Source of the DNA: Comamonas sp. lk
GTDB taxonomy: Bacteria; Pseudomonadota; Gammaproteobacteria; Burkholderiales; Burkholderiaceae_C
Reading direction: 5' to 3'
Assembly (NCBI GenBank): GCA_945869165.1
Contig: CAMBNY010000004.1
Location: 16,929 to 80,928 of the forward strand
Length of the DNA: 64,000 bases
Positions 1 through 10,459 of this stretch are shown here, piece after piece. The translations under genes were made by a program, and so were the position numbers. The notes beneath the pieces were generated by a model that was not told the origin of the DNA, did not search any database, and saw only the letters and a program-made list of their open reading frames with translations. Positions within the stretch are counted from its first letter, which is position 1, and each line of letters begins with the position of its first letter.

Positions 1-514
1 TGAGGCACTTGGTATAGGGGTCCTCTAGCAGTTCAGTAAGCGGCAGATCCAACTGCTGTAATAATTTTTCGACGTCAGGAAAACTACTCTTGAGAATGCT
101 GGCCTGCGGCCAATGGCTTAGCAGTTCATGGCGGTACGCCAAGTCGCGGGACGGAGAGAATACTTCAACACCCGTCGGGCGAACCAGCACATCCATGACC
201 CCCTCGATAGCAAGCACGCAGTGCATATCCACAAAAAGCCACAGCGGGGGAAGGCGTCGCGTTTGGAGCGTGTCGGCCATGGCCCAAAGGCTGATGTGAC
301 ATGGGCGCCCTGCGAGCGTGACATTCGCGTTCACGCGAGGGTAGTGAATTCCTACTTGCGTTTGCCGAACATCCTTTAACAAAGGCAAGCATTCCTCCAG
401 CAACAAGGAGCGCTCAAGCCGCAACTGATGGCGATGCCTGACCATGAGCCAAGCTATCGCAGCCATCGCGACTACCAAAAATGCCCCAGCCCCATAAATT
501 TCAAAAGATGGCAC
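1..514 (-). CDS. Hypothetical membrane-anchored protein, C-terminus truncated by the window edge
   Basis: Reverse-strand reading frame stays open to base 1: (V)PSFEIYGAGAFLVVAMAAIAWLMVRHRHQLRLERSLLLEECLPLL...PLTELLEDPYTKCL; N-terminal TM segment. Missing from the ORF track because it runs off the edge. Confidence 0.55.
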   Translation of the reverse strand, partial: MPSFEIYGAGAFLVVAMAAIAWLMVRHRHQLRLERSLLLEECLPLLKDVRQTQVGIHYPRVNANVTLAGRPCHISLWAMADTLQTRRLPPLWLFVDMHCVLAIEGVMDVLVRPTGVEVFSPSRDLAYRHELLSHWPQASILKSSFPDVEKLLQQLDLPLTELLEDPYTKCL

Positions 515-577
515 AGGCAAATTTTTGTTTAGTGGGCATCGACCAACACCGGAGGCCTGCCAACGGCTTGCGCAGGT

Positions 578-2008
578 TCAATAGCCGATAGGGCGCGGCC
601 AATTCATGGTGAACTGATCGCCCCGGCGGACATATTTATAGCGGTGCAGTACGAACCATGCGGAAATAATGATGAAAAAGGCCATGATGGCCAGCAAATT
701 GCGCCCGTAGCCAAGGAACACCGCTACAAAAGTGATTGCGCACAATGCCGCCAAGGTGAGTGTCGGGATCGGATGAAAAGGATGTACGTAGCCCCGCTCA
801 ATACTTCCCAGGGGCCACATGCGGCGAAAGCGGATCATGTTGATAGGCATAAACGTGTAGCCCAGCAGTCCCGCCAAAATCGAGAAGGTAACTATTTGGT
901 TGAGCATGATCTGCCCTTGAATCTGGGTGTAGCCGGTCAGGCCAAAAGCGCAGGCGATCGGCACTAAAAAGACAATCGCGCGGTACGGCGTGTGGTAGCG
1001 GGGATGGACTGCACCAAACCAGGCGGGCAGGTAGCGATCACGGCCCATAGAGAACCAAGCACGTGAGGCATCGTTGATGCACCCATTGGCAGACGCCATT
1101 GCCGCAAAGGCCGAGCCCACCCACATGAGCACCTGAAGACTCCAGTTGCCCGTGAGTTTGCCTGCGTCGTACATAGGCGTTGCGGCGATACCCAGGTATT
1201 CCCAAGGTATCAAGCCTGTACACACATACCATGTAATGATGGCGGCGATCACCAGCGTCAACATGCCGGTCATGGTGCCCAGCGGAATAGCACGACCCGG
1301 TGAACGGACCTCCTCGGCTGACTGGCAAGTGCCTTCGATGCCCAAGTAGTACCACATGCCAAACTGCAGACTTGCCAGTACCCCAAGCCATCCGTAGGGA
1401 AGGGTCTCATTGGAGAAGAAAACCTTGTGTTGAAGGAGCTGGGTTCCTGACCATGGCCCCACATGGAATAGAAGAAGCAGAATCGCTAAAAAAGCAAAGC
1501 CGGTGATCACGATATTGACGGACAGCGTCATGAAGACGCCACGGTAATTGAGCAAGGCCAGGATCAATATCGAAAGCGTGACAAACGGACGCGCCAATTG
1601 CTCTGCCTGTTCTGGCGAAGCGCCGCCAAAGTCTGCAGCCAAAGACTTCATGAGATCGCCGACCACAATAGCGTCAGCAGCTTCCAGCATGGTGTAGGCC
1701 AATACCAAATACAAACCCACGTTAAAGGCCATCAATGGCCCCACGATATGCTTGGCTTGGGTGTATTGACCACCGGCGGCAGCCACGGTCGAGGTCACCT
1801 CCGAATCAATCATGGCTACGCAGGTGTACAGCAGGCCGCTCACAAAACAAGCTACCAACGCGGCCCAAGGGCCACCGTTGTCAATCGTGAAGTTCCACCC
1901 CATGAACTCCCCGACCAAGACGATTCCCACTCCCAGCGCCCAGACATGTGCCGGACCCAATACACGGCGCAATCCGATATGTGGCACGTTCGATGTAGAT
2001 GTTGACAT
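578..2008 (-). CDS. APC-superfamily amino acid/amine permease (ethanolamine-permease-like)
   Basis: 476 aa, about 12 hydrophobic segments, N-terminal VLGPAHVWALGVGIVLVGEFMGWNFTIDNGG typical of APC permeases; adjacent to the NMG methylamine locus. Confidence 0.85.
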   Translation of the reverse strand: MSTSTSNVPHIGLRRVLGPAHVWALGVGIVLVGEFMGWNFTIDNGGPWAALVACFVSGLLYTCVAMIDSEVTSTVAAAGGQYTQAKHIVGPLMAFNVGLYLVLAYTMLEAADAIVVGDLMKSLAADFGGASPEQAEQLARPFVTLSILILALLNYRGVFMTLSVNIVITGFAFLAILLLLFHVGPWSGTQLLQHKVFFSNETLPYGWLGVLASLQFGMWYYLGIEGTCQSAEEVRSPGRAIPLGTMTGMLTLVIAAIITWYVCTGLIPWEYLGIAATPMYDAGKLTGNWSLQVLMWVGSAFAAMASANGCINDASRAWFSMGRDRYLPAWFGAVHPRYHTPYRAIVFLVPIACAFGLTGYTQIQGQIMLNQIVTFSILAGLLGYTFMPINMIRFRRMWPLGSIERGYVHPFHPIPTLTLAALCAITFVAVFLGYGRNLLAIMAFFIIISAWFVLHRYKYVRRGDQFTMNWPRPIGY

Positions 2009-2049
2009 TTCTTATCCTTTTAGTTGGTCATACCTTCGGACAATCAGAC

Positions 2050-2190
2050 TTATTCCTGGCCTTCGCGGGAACTGGTCAAGTAGTCCTCCGGAAATTCCTT
2101 GCCAACTTTCAATAGATCAGCCACCATCCATAGGGCAATGAGCGCGGAGAGTAGCCAAGCGCCGTTGGACAAAATTTCCCAAAAGTTCAT
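2050..2190 (-). CDS. 46-aa single-TM membrane protein
   Basis: Manual translation MNFWEILSNGAWLLSALIALWMVADLLKVGKEFPEDYLTSSREGQE*; starts at the stop codon of the upstream ORF (ATGA-like overlap), same strand as the permease. Confidence 0.55.
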   Translation of the reverse strand: MNFWEILSNGAWLLSALIALWMVADLLKVGKEFPEDYLTSSREGQE

Positions 2191-2693
2191 GCTGACTCCT
2201 TAGTTTGCGTGCCGCTTGCCGGGCCGAACCGTTCGTTGATCACTTCGCGCAGCTCTTTGTCGGATGCGCGCACCAAGAAAACAAAATATCCAATCACCAC
2301 GATGGCCGTGAGAATCAACATCAGCCAGTCGATTTCGTAGGACTTGGCCGCGATGGCCGCCTTACGTTCGGCTACTTTGGCATCGTCCCATCCAAGTGCG
2401 GTAAAGCGTTCGGTTTTGAGCTTCTGTTGATCGTCCGTCAGTCCATCAGCGCTCGGCGCGGCAGCCACTGCCGTGGCCGCCGCCGTGTTGGTGCTGGCAT
2501 CAGCGGCCGGTGCCTCGGCCACCGCAGTGGTTTGGGCTGCGGGTTCGGGTGCCGGTGCTGGCGCAGCACTCAAAACAGTCAGGTACAGGCACACCAGCAG
2601 CGTTGCCGCTACCAAGGCCACCACGAACAGGCTATCAAACAATTGCCCGGCGGAACTTTGCTCGGGTGGTCGGTATGGGGATGGTGACGCCAT
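2187..2693 (-). CDS. Membrane protein with two TM segments and an Ala/Pro-rich linker
   Basis: 168 aa; hydrophobic LFVVALVAATLLVCLYLTVLSA and WLMLILTAIVVIGYFVFLVRA segments. Confidence 0.6.
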   Translation of the reverse strand: MASPSPYRPPEQSSAGQLFDSLFVVALVAATLLVCLYLTVLSAAPAPAPEPAAQTTAVAEAPAADASTNTAAATAVAAAPSADGLTDDQQKLKTERFTALGWDDAKVAERKAAIAAKSYEIDWLMLILTAIVVIGYFVFLVRASDKELREVINERFGPASGTQTKESA

Positions 2694-2722
2694 AAATTTC
2701 CTCCTGGTTAACTTGCGTGATG

Positions 2723-3019
2723 CTATTTATTTGCAACGGCAATGGCATCGAGGTGTTCGATGTCTTGGCGGTAAATGTGCTCCTTGGCATGCTCGTAATG
2801 TTTCACCATCGCAATAATGGAAGCGGTGTTGAAAACACACAGGGCTAAGGCGCTGAGGTAGACCAGTCCCATGAAGTTGCCGGGCGGGCCTAAAGCCGCG
2901 ACCTGACTGACGACGAACCAGACGGCAAGCCAGGCGCCTATCAGCAAGGCGTAGGCAAATAGGCGGTCATTGCTGAACATTTTGTCAATACGTTCTCGCA
3001 TGCTGTTTTCTGCATTCAT
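2723..3019 (-). CDS. Small membrane protein with two TM segments
   Basis: MNAENSMRERIDKMFSNDRLFAYALLIGAWLAVWFVVSQVAALGPPGNFMGLVYLSALALCVF...; start trimmed to the second Met. Confidence 0.6.
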   Translation of the reverse strand: MNAENSMRERIDKMFSNDRLFAYALLIGAWLAVWFVVSQVAALGPPGNFMGLVYLSALALCVFNTASIIAMVKHYEHAKEHIYRQDIEHLDAIAVANK

Positions 3020-3316
3020 AGGAATTTCTCCAAGGATTTTTGAAAGAGCCATTTAAGTTTGCAACTATGTTTCCTATAGATAAATGGGTGAATACCCTTG
3101 GTTGGGAGCGAATGCAGGGATGAATCTGACTTTTTGAAGGCAGTTGATGGCATGCGACATCCGAATTACGCAAGGCTGGATTCAATTTCGACTGATTAAA
3201 TACACAGCCATACCCGTGCATTGCCTAGTTAGAGCGTTGATACCCTCAAGGAGTCGATTGCTCCTCAGGAGGCAAAGCTATACTAAATCGCAGCAAAGAA
3301 ATTTCGTTTGGAATTT

Positions 3317-3910
3317 ATGTCAAACAGTCCATCGTTAGAAGTGTTTCTCGGCAAGGCCATTCGCGAAAAGCGACTAAGTCATGGCCTGACGATTGCCGAC
3401 GTTTCTGAACGGGCCGGTATCAGCCGGGGTATGCTTTCGAAGATCGAGAACGCACAGACAGCGACCAGTTTGGACACCTTGCAGCGCATTGCATCGGCAC
3501 TAGGCGTTTCATTGTCGATATTGTTTAGAGATTTTGGTATCGAGGGGGGCTCTGCCCAGCACGTCCCCAATGGCGAGGGAATGCAGGTAGTACGCCGCGG
3601 CACAAAAAGTGGGCACACCTACCATTTGCTGGCCTACGACCAAGGCCCGACCAAAACGTTTGAACCGTTTCTGATCACCATTGACAACCAAAGCGAAGTT
3701 TTCCCGGATTTTGAACATCCGGGTACAGAATTCATTTACATGCTGGAAGGGCGGATGGACTACCGCCATGGGGAGCAAATTTACTCCCTGGTTCCTGGAG
3801 ATTCACTGACTTTTCGCGGCGAAGTTCCCCATGGGCCGGGTGTGCTGCACGAGGTCCCGATTCGCTTCATCACGGTCATCGTATACCCCATTCGAGGAGA
3901 TATTGAGTAG
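3317..3910 (+). CDS. XRE-family HTH regulator with C-terminal cupin domain
   Basis: HTH LTIADVSERAGISRGMLSKIENAQTATSLDTLQRIASALGVS; cupin-like PGTEFIYMLEGRMDYRHGEQIYSLVPGDSLTFRGEVPHGP. Divergent from the permease genes, upstream of mgd. Confidence 0.88.
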   Translation: MSNSPSLEVFLGKAIREKRLSHGLTIADVSERAGISRGMLSKIENAQTATSLDTLQRIASALGVSLSILFRDFGIEGGSAQHVPNGEGMQVVRRGTKSGHTYHLLAYDQGPTKTFEPFLITIDNQSEVFPDFEHPGTEFIYMLEGRMDYRHGEQIYSLVPGDSLTFRGEVPHGPGVLHEVPIRFITVIVYPIRGDIE

Positions 3911-4004
3911 CTTTTCCGAAGTTTTTTTGTTTATTCTTAAGAACAATAGTTGCATTCAAAGAATTTTCAATGCATACTCTTCGCTAGAACTTCAGAGACC
4001 TCTC

Positions 4005-5246
4005 ATGCCTTGGCGACTGCTCAAATTTGCCCTATCAGACCAACATCCTGAGCCACGGATGTTTACACCGCATGGGCAATTGAAGTCCAGCTATGACGTG
4101 GTCATCATCGGCGCAGGCGGACATGGCCTGGCCAGTGCCTATTACCTAGCGCGTGACCATGGCATTACCAATGTGGCGGTCATCGAGCAAGGCTACATTG
4201 GCGGCGGCAATACCGGACGCAATACCACCATCATTCGCTCCAATTACCTCACGCCCGAGGGCGTCAAGTTCTACGACGAGTCGGTGCGGCTCTGGCAAGA
4301 TCTGGCCACCGACTTTGACCTCAATCTTTTTTACTCTACCCGCGGCCATTTCACCTTAGCGCATACCGATGCTTCGCTGCGCACCATGCGCTGGCGTGCC
4401 GAAGTCAATAAGCATTACGGCGTGGACTCTGAGCTTGTGTTCCCAGATTTCATTCAAAAAGCCATTCCTTCGATGGATATGACTTGCGCCGGACACGCGC
4501 CGGTGATGGGTGCGCTCTACCATGCGCCGGGTGCGATTGCCCGCCATGATGCAGTTGCATGGGGATATGGTCGCGGTGCGGATATGCGCGGGGTGGAGAT
4601 ACATCAGCAAACCCGCGTGCTGGACATCATGACGCGCGGTGGCCGGGTTACCGGGGTAAAAACCACACGCGGCGACATTGCTTGCGGCAAGGTTTTGTGC
4701 GCAGTGGCGGGTTCCACGCCACGTATCCTGAAGATGCTGGATTTGCGCAGCCCGATTTACATCCACCCCTTGCAAGCCATGGTCAGTGAACCCATGAAGC
4801 AATGGCTGGACCCGATTATTGTGTCGGGTAGCTTGCATGTGTATATCAGCCAGACGGCGCGCGGAGAATTGGTCATGGGCGCTTCGCTAGATCCTTACGA
4901 ATTGCACTCCACCCGCTCGACCTTGGACTTTACCGAGAGCCTGAGCGCGCACATGGTGGAATTGCTGCCCCATTTGTCGCAGGCCAAAATCGTACGCCAG
5001 TGGGCCGGCATGGCCGATATGACGCCCGACTTTGCGCCGATTATGGGGAAGACACCGGTCGAAGGTTTTTACCTCGATGCCGGTTGGGGCACCTGGGGCT
5101 TTAAAGCCACGCCGGTAGCGGGCAAAACCATGTCCTACACCGTGGCCAATGACCGGGCACACCCACTCATCGAAGGCTTTGGCTTTGACCGGTTTGAGCG
5201 CTATGCGCCCACCGGTGAAAAGGGTGCCGCTTCGGTCGGCCATTGA
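4005..5246 (+). CDS. mgdA: N-methylglutamate dehydrogenase subunit A (sarcosine oxidase beta/SoxB-like FAD oxidoreductase)
   Basis: Rossmann FAD motif DVVIIGAGGHGLASAYYLARDHG; SoxB-like GRNTTIIRSNYLTPEG; assignment to NMG rather than sarcosine comes from linked gmaS-mgsABC. Confidence 0.85.
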   Translation: MPWRLLKFALSDQHPEPRMFTPHGQLKSSYDVVIIGAGGHGLASAYYLARDHGITNVAVIEQGYIGGGNTGRNTTIIRSNYLTPEGVKFYDESVRLWQDLATDFDLNLFYSTRGHFTLAHTDASLRTMRWRAEVNKHYGVDSELVFPDFIQKAIPSMDMTCAGHAPVMGALYHAPGAIARHDAVAWGYGRGADMRGVEIHQQTRVLDIMTRGGRVTGVKTTRGDIACGKVLCAVAGSTPRILKMLDLRSPIYIHPLQAMVSEPMKQWLDPIIVSGSLHVYISQTARGELVMGASLDPYELHSTRSTLDFTESLSAHMVELLPHLSQAKIVRQWAGMADMTPDFAPIMGKTPVEGFYLDAGWGTWGFKATPVAGKTMSYTVANDRAHPLIEGFGFDRFERYAPTGEKGAASVGH

Positions 5247-5256
5247 GGAGCGCACC

Positions 5257-5511
5257 ATGAAAATCATGACTTGCCCCATCAACGGCCCGCGCCTGATTTC
5301 GGAGTTTGCGTATTGGGGTGAATGCAAAACCATGCCCGATCCTGCAAGCTGTACCGATGTGCAATGGGCGGACTATGTATTTAACAAGAACGGCGCACCG
5401 GGCATCAAGCACGAATGGTGGTGCCACACGCCCAGCAATACCTGGTTTATTGCGGTGCGCGACACGGTGTCTGATGTGATTGAAAAGACCTTTCTCTATG
5501 GCCAGCAGTAA
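5257..5511 (+). CDS. mgdB: N-methylglutamate dehydrogenase subunit B (SoxD-like)
   Basis: 84 aa MKIMTCPINGPRLISEFAYWGECKTMPDPASCTDVQWADYVFNKNGAPGIKHEWWCHTPSNTWFIAVRDTVSDVI, characteristic of sarcosine oxidase delta. Confidence 0.88.
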   Translation: MKIMTCPINGPRLISEFAYWGECKTMPDPASCTDVQWADYVFNKNGAPGIKHEWWCHTPSNTWFIAVRDTVSDVIEKTFLYGQQ

Positions 5512-8443
5512 CTTCATGCGCCTGCCGCCCCAACATGGCGAGTGGATCGACCGCGCAAGCGCATTGCCTTTGCGTTTTGAAGGCCAAAGCTACAGCGGCT
5601 TTGAGGGTGACCGTATCACCACGGCTTTATGGGCTGCTGATCAGCGCGTTCTGGGCCGCTCCTTCAAGTACCACAGAGCGCGCGGTGTATTGACGCTGGC
5701 CAACCATGACATCAATGTCATGCTGCAAACTGACCAGGCCATGAATATCCGCGGCGATGTCGAGGCGCTGGTGGCAGGGATGGATTTGCATGTGGTCAAT
5801 ACGGCAGGTGGTGTTCACCATGACCGTAACCGATTCATGGGCCTGCTGGCGCGCTTTCTGCCCGTGGGTTTTTACTACAAAGCTTTCCACACCAAGCTAC
5901 TCTTTCCCTTGTGGGAACGCGTGATCCGCGATTTTTCCGGTTTGGGCAAGCTCGACCTGAGCAAGCCTGCGCTACATACGCCCAAGCGCTATGATTTTTG
6001 CGATGTGCTGGTAATCGGCGCGGGTATATCGGGTTTACAAGCAGCCTTGCACGCGGCGCAGGCTGGGGCGCAGGTCGTGGTGGTGGATGAAAACGCGCGC
6101 AGCGGTGGTAGCGCTAGCTACCAACTCGGCGCGGATACTGCATCCTTAGAGGCCTTGCACCAACTACAAGCTGCGGTGGCAGCGCAGCCGCTTATCCGCC
6201 TGCTTACCGACACCGTTGCCGCAGGCTACTACGCCGACCACTGGATCGCACTGGTGGACACGCAGCGCATGACCAAGCTGCGCGCTAAAGCCGTGGTGGT
6301 GGCCACCGGGGCCTTCGAGCTGCCTGCGGTATTTCGCCACAACGACATCCCCGGCATCATGACCGGCGGCGCAGCGCAGCGGCTGATCAACCGCTACGCG
6401 GTGCGCCCCATGCACACCGCAGTGGCACTGGTGGCCAATAGCGAAGGATTTACTGCCGTGCTAGATGCCCTGCGCGCGGGCGTGAAAGTCGCCGCCGTGG
6501 CTGATATGCGCAGCCCAACCCCAGCCTGTGCCGCGCGTGACGCGGTGTGCGCAGCCGGTGTACGCGTGCTAGACGGCTGGGTAATTTACGAAGCCCATGC
6601 AGGCGACAGTGGACGCCGCCTCACCGGTGTGACCCTTGCGCGTTTAATGGCCGATGGACAAGCCGATACCAGCAGCCAAGAACATATTGCCTGCGACGGC
6701 GTGATCATGAGCGTGGGCTACGCGCCCGCTTCCAACCTTTTGTACCAAGCGGGTACGAGCATGGGCTGGTCTGATGCCGTGCAGCAGTTTGTACCGGCCA
6801 AGCTGCCTGCGGGCATATTCGCTTGCGGACGGGTCAACGGCGTTTACGACAACGCTGCCAAGGCGCTGGACGGACAGCGCGCCGGTATGCTGGCTGCGGC
6901 CCATTGCGGCTTCGCCAGCCTAGCGGCGTTGCCAGAGGTGCCGGCGCCGCTTCATTGCCCGAGCCACCCGTGGCCCATCGTGGCACACCCCAAGGGCAAA
7001 AACTTTGTCGACTTCGACGAAGACCTACAGCTCAAAGATTTTTATAACGCGGCGCAAGAGGGCTACGACAACATCGAGCTGATGAAGCGCTACACCACCA
7101 ACGGCATGGGCCCCAGCCAGGGCAAGCATTCCAATATGACAGCGCTGCGGGTGCTGGCGCGCATCACCGGTAAAACGCCGATCGAGGTCGGCACCACCAC
7201 TGCACGGCCCTTCTTTCATCCGGTGCCGATATCGCATCTGGCCGGGCGCGGCTTCAACCCCGAGCGGCATACTCCCATGCGCGCCCTGCACACGCAGGCT
7301 GGCGCCGTCTGGATGGCAGCTGGCATGTGGCAGCGCCCTGAGTACTACGCGGTAGCAGGCCGTTCGCGCATGCAATGCATACGCGAAGAGGCGATGAACG
7401 TTCGCCAAGGCGTGGGCATCATCGATGTGGGCACGCTGGGTAAGCTGGAAGTGATAGGCCCGCAAGCCGCTGAATTTTTGGAGCGCATCTACATCTCGCG
7501 CTACGCCAATCTGGCCGTGGGCATGACCCGTTACGCGGTGATGTGCGACGAATCGGGCGTGGTGATTGACGACGGCGTGGTGGCCCGCCTGGGCGAGCAG
7601 CATTTTTATTTCACCACCACCACTTCGGGCGCGGCTACGGTCTACCGCGAGCTTTCGCGCTTAAACACCATGTGGCGTATGGACTGCGGCATCGTCAACC
7701 ATACCGGCGCGTTTGCCGGGGTGAATCTGGCCGGGCCGCAGGCCCGCCAACTTTTGGCAGCGTTGACCGCAGCCGACCTGGACGGTAGCGCCTTTCCCTA
7801 TCTAGGCGTGCGCGCTATCGAGGTCGCTGGTATTACGGCGCGTGCTATGCGCGTGGGTTTTGTCGGGGAGTGGGGTTACGAAATCCATGTGCCGGCCGAG
7901 CACGGCGCTGCGCTGTGGCAGGCCCTGATGCAAGCCGGTGCAAACCTGGGCATACGACCTTTCGGCGTGGAGGCGCAGCGCTTGTTGCGGCTGGAGAAGG
8001 GGCACATCATCATCGGCCAGGACACCGACGGCTTGACCGTTCCTCGCGAGGCCGGATTAGGCTGGGCGGCCAAATTGGACAAACCTTTCTTCATTGGCCA
8101 GCGCAGCCTGCAGGCGATTGCCAAGCAGCCGCAAAAGCAGACACTGGTCGGCTTCACAATGGATATACCCGGCATGGACGCCAGCCAGGACAGCCATCCA
8201 GACATGCCCGCAGAAAGCCACCTGGTTATTGTGGACGGCGAGATCAGTGGGCGCATCACCAGCGTGGCGTTCAGCCCGGCACTGGGCAAAGTCATCGGCA
8301 TGGTCTATGTCACACCGGCACTTAGCGCGGTAGGCACCCCCCTGCCCCTGCGCCTGACCAACGGGAAGATGGTGCACGCGCAGGTAGTGGCGCTGCCCTT
8401 TTTCGACGCTGCCGGTGCCCGACAAAAGGAGGCTAGCGCATGA
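5498..8443 (+). CDS. mgdC: N-methylglutamate dehydrogenase subunit C (SoxA-like, with GcvT-like C-terminus)
   Basis: N-terminal ferredoxin-like domain, GAGISGLQAALHAAQAG nucleotide-binding motif, C-terminal aminomethyltransferase-like region (VGIIDVGTLGKLEVIGPQAAEFLERIY, GFVGEWGYEIHVP). Confidence 0.88.
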   Translation: MASSNFMRLPPQHGEWIDRASALPLRFEGQSYSGFEGDRITTALWAADQRVLGRSFKYHRARGVLTLANHDINVMLQTDQAMNIRGDVEALVAGMDLHVVNTAGGVHHDRNRFMGLLARFLPVGFYYKAFHTKLLFPLWERVIRDFSGLGKLDLSKPALHTPKRYDFCDVLVIGAGISGLQAALHAAQAGAQVVVVDENARSGGSASYQLGADTASLEALHQLQAAVAAQPLIRLLTDTVAAGYYADHWIALVDTQRMTKLRAKAVVVATGAFELPAVFRHNDIPGIMTGGAAQRLINRYAVRPMHTAVALVANSEGFTAVLDALRAGVKVAAVADMRSPTPACAARDAVCAAGVRVLDGWVIYEAHAGDSGRRLTGVTLARLMADGQADTSSQEHIACDGVIMSVGYAPASNLLYQAGTSMGWSDAVQQFVPAKLPAGIFACGRVNGVYDNAAKALDGQRAGMLAAAHCGFASLAALPEVPAPLHCPSHPWPIVAHPKGKNFVDFDEDLQLKDFYNAAQEGYDNIELMKRYTTNGMGPSQGKHSNMTALRVLARITGKTPIEVGTTTARPFFHPVPISHLAGRGFNPERHTPMRALHTQAGAVWMAAGMWQRPEYYAVAGRSRMQCIREEAMNVRQGVGIIDVGTLGKLEVIGPQAAEFLERIYISRYANLAVGMTRYAVMCDESGVVIDDGVVARLGEQHFYFTTTTSGAATVYRELSRLNTMWRMDCGIVNHTGAFAGVNLAGPQARQLLAALTAADLDGSAFPYLGVRAIEVAGITARAMRVGFVGEWGYEIHVPAEHGAALWQALMQAGANLGIRPFGVEAQRLLRLEKGHIIIGQDTDGLTVPREAGLGWAAKLDKPFFIGQRSLQAIAKQPQKQTLVGFTMDIPGMDASQDSHPDMPAESHLVIVDGEISGRITSVAFSPALGKVIGMVYVTPALSAVGTPLPLRLTNGKMVHAQVVALPFFDAAGARQKEASA

Positions 8444-9045
8444 ACACCCTGACGCAGGCACCCCAACGCGCTTCACCTTTTGCGCTGGCGCAGCACTGGT
8501 CGACTCAAGATACAGGCCCGGCGGCCGCCGACCTGACCTTGACCGATCGATCGTTGCAGACCGCCCGCTGGGGCTGCAAAGGCCCGGCCGCGCCGCAGTG
8601 GCTTGCCGAACACGGCCTGCCCGTGCCGCCCGCTTACAACCGCTACTGCGAACTAGCGACCAGTGGCCTGGTCGCGCGCTTAGGTGTTACCGAATTCCTG
8701 ATAGAGGCTGACGCCGCAACCCTCGCCTCGCTGCACGACGCAGCCATGCCTGCAGGTCGGGTTCACGGCCTGTACCCGGTCTTGCGCCAGGACGCTGCCT
8801 TGCAGTTGGAAGGCCCCGCCTTGCACACGCTGTTGCGCCAAGTCTGCTCGGTCGATTTACAAGCCCGTGAGAACCCGCCAGATTCCGTGTTCCTCACCAC
8901 CATGGTGGGCGTTGGCGTGACCCTGTTGTGGCGCGGCAATGCGCTGCTGCTGTGGGCCGATGGCACCATGGGCAGTTATTTGTGGGACACATTGGCAGAG
9001 GTGGCGCGCGATTGCGGCAGCCTGCGCCTACGCCCCGCGCCTTGA
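8440..9045 (+). CDS. mgdD: N-methylglutamate dehydrogenase subunit D (SoxG-like)
   Basis: 201 aa, 4-bp overlap with mgdC, position and sequence style of sarcosine oxidase gamma. Confidence 0.75.
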   Translation: MNTLTQAPQRASPFALAQHWSTQDTGPAAADLTLTDRSLQTARWGCKGPAAPQWLAEHGLPVPPAYNRYCELATSGLVARLGVTEFLIEADAATLASLHDAAMPAGRVHGLYPVLRQDAALQLEGPALHTLLRQVCSVDLQARENPPDSVFLTTMVGVGVTLLWRGNALLLWADGTMGSYLWDTLAEVARDCGSLRLRPAP

Positions 9046-9096
9046 ATTTTTTTCCTAAGCACCCCGACCCATTGCCCAAATAAAAGGAGACATACG

Positions 9097-10425
9097 ATGA
9101 ATCGAGACGAGGCGAAGAAATTTTTCAAAGATAACAACGTACGCTATGTGTTGGCGCAGTTTGTAGACATCCATGGCGCGGCCAAAGCCAAAGCAGTTCC
9201 AGTCTCGCACTTTGATGAAGTGCTGGACACCGGCGCGGGTTTTGCCGGCTTCGCGGTTTGGGGCCTGGGCATCCAGCCGCATGGGCCGGATTACATGGCC
9301 CGTGGCGACCTGGGCGCGGTCAGCCTGGTGCCCTGGCAACCGGGTTATGCCCGTATCGTCTGCGACGGCCACGTCCACGGTAAGCCCTGGGAACACGACA
9401 GCCGCGTGGTGCTGAAAAAACAGGTAGCCCTGCTCAAGGAACAAGGCCTGACTTTCTTTACCGGCCTGGAGCCCGAGTTCTCGGTCTTGCGCCGCGACGA
9501 ACAGGGCAACATCGTGCCTTGCGATGCCAGCGACACCCTGCAAAAACCCTGCTACGACTACAAAGCCTTGTCGCGTACCCGCGAGTACATGGATCGCTTG
9601 GTAACCGCCGCTATTGGCTCGGGGCTGGATGTCTACCAGATCGACCATGAGGACGGCAACGGCCAGTTCGAGATCAACTACACCTATGGGGACTGCCTGA
9701 CCTCGGCGGACCAGTTCATCGGCTTCAAGATGGCCGCCGCCGAAATTGCCAATGACATGGGCCTGATCTGCTCCTTCATGCCCAAGCCCTTTAGCAACCG
9801 CCCGGGCAACGGCATGCATATGCACATGTCCATGGGCGACGGCAAGCGCAACCTCTTTGAAGACAAGTCCGACAAGCGCGGGCTGGATTTGTCCACCATG
9901 GCCTACCACTTTTTGGGTGGAGTGCTCAAGCACGCCAAAGCGCTCACCGCGATTTGCTGCCCCACGGTCAACTCCTACAAACGGCTGGTGGTCGGGCGCT
10001 CGCTCACTGGGGCCACCTGGGCACCTGCCTACGTGAGCTACGGCAATAACAACCGTTCCTGCATGGTGCGCATTCCGGGCGGTCGGCTGGAACTGCGCGT
10101 ACCCGACGGCGGCTGCAACCCCTACCTGGCCGCCGCAGCGGTGATTGCAGCGGGCATGGACGGCATGAAAAACCAGATCGACCCCGGTGACCCGGTCAAC
10201 GAAAACCTGTACGAGATGAGCGCTGCCGAGCTGCGCAGCCGTGGCATCGAGACGCTGCCGCAAAACCTCAACGAAGCCATCGACGCATTGGAAGCAGACC
10301 GCGTCATCATGGATGCGCTGGGCCCGGTAGCGCAGACCTTTGTGGACCTCAAACGCATGGAGTGGGTGGAATACATGCGCCACGTGTCCGACTGGGAAAT
10401 CAAAACCTACCTCGAATTTTTCTAA
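9097..10425 (+). CDS. gmaS: Gamma-glutamylmethylamide synthetase (glutamine synthetase family, GlnT/GmaS)
   Basis: GS fold motifs [85 protein letters not shown]; between mgd and mgs genes. Confidence 0.88.
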   Translation: MNRDEAKKFFKDNNVRYVLAQFVDIHGAAKAKAVPVSHFDEVLDTGAGFAGFAVWGLGIQPHGPDYMARGDLGAVSLVPWQPGYARIVCDGHVHGKPWEHDSRVVLKKQVALLKEQGLTFFTGLEPEFSVLRRDEQGNIVPCDASDTLQKPCYDYKALSRTREYMDRLVTAAIGSGLDVYQIDHEDGNGQFEINYTYGDCLTSADQFIGFKMAAAEIANDMGLICSFMPKPFSNRPGNGMHMHMSMGDGKRNLFEDKSDKRGLDLSTMAYHFLGGVLKHAKALTAICCPTVNSYKRLVVGRSLTGATWAPAYVSYGNNNRSCMVRIPGGRLELRVPDGGCNPYLAAAAVIAAGMDGMKNQIDPGDPVNENLYEMSAAELRSRGIETLPQNLNEAIDALEADRVIMDALGPVAQTFVDLKRMEWVEYMRHVSDWEIKTYLEFF

Positions 10426-10459
10426 TCCCTTTTTTGTAGGGCTTTGCAAAGGACCGACT

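Noticed and set aside
3831-4004. N-terminal extension of mgdA overlapping the XRE-cupin gene
   Set aside because: Encodes intergenic AT-rich sequence; MPWRLLKFAL at 4005 is the expected SoxB-like start.
4005-9045. Calling SoxBDAG-like genes a sarcosine oxidase
   Set aside because: Linked gmaS and mgsABC make the N-methylglutamate dehydrogenase assignment more likely.
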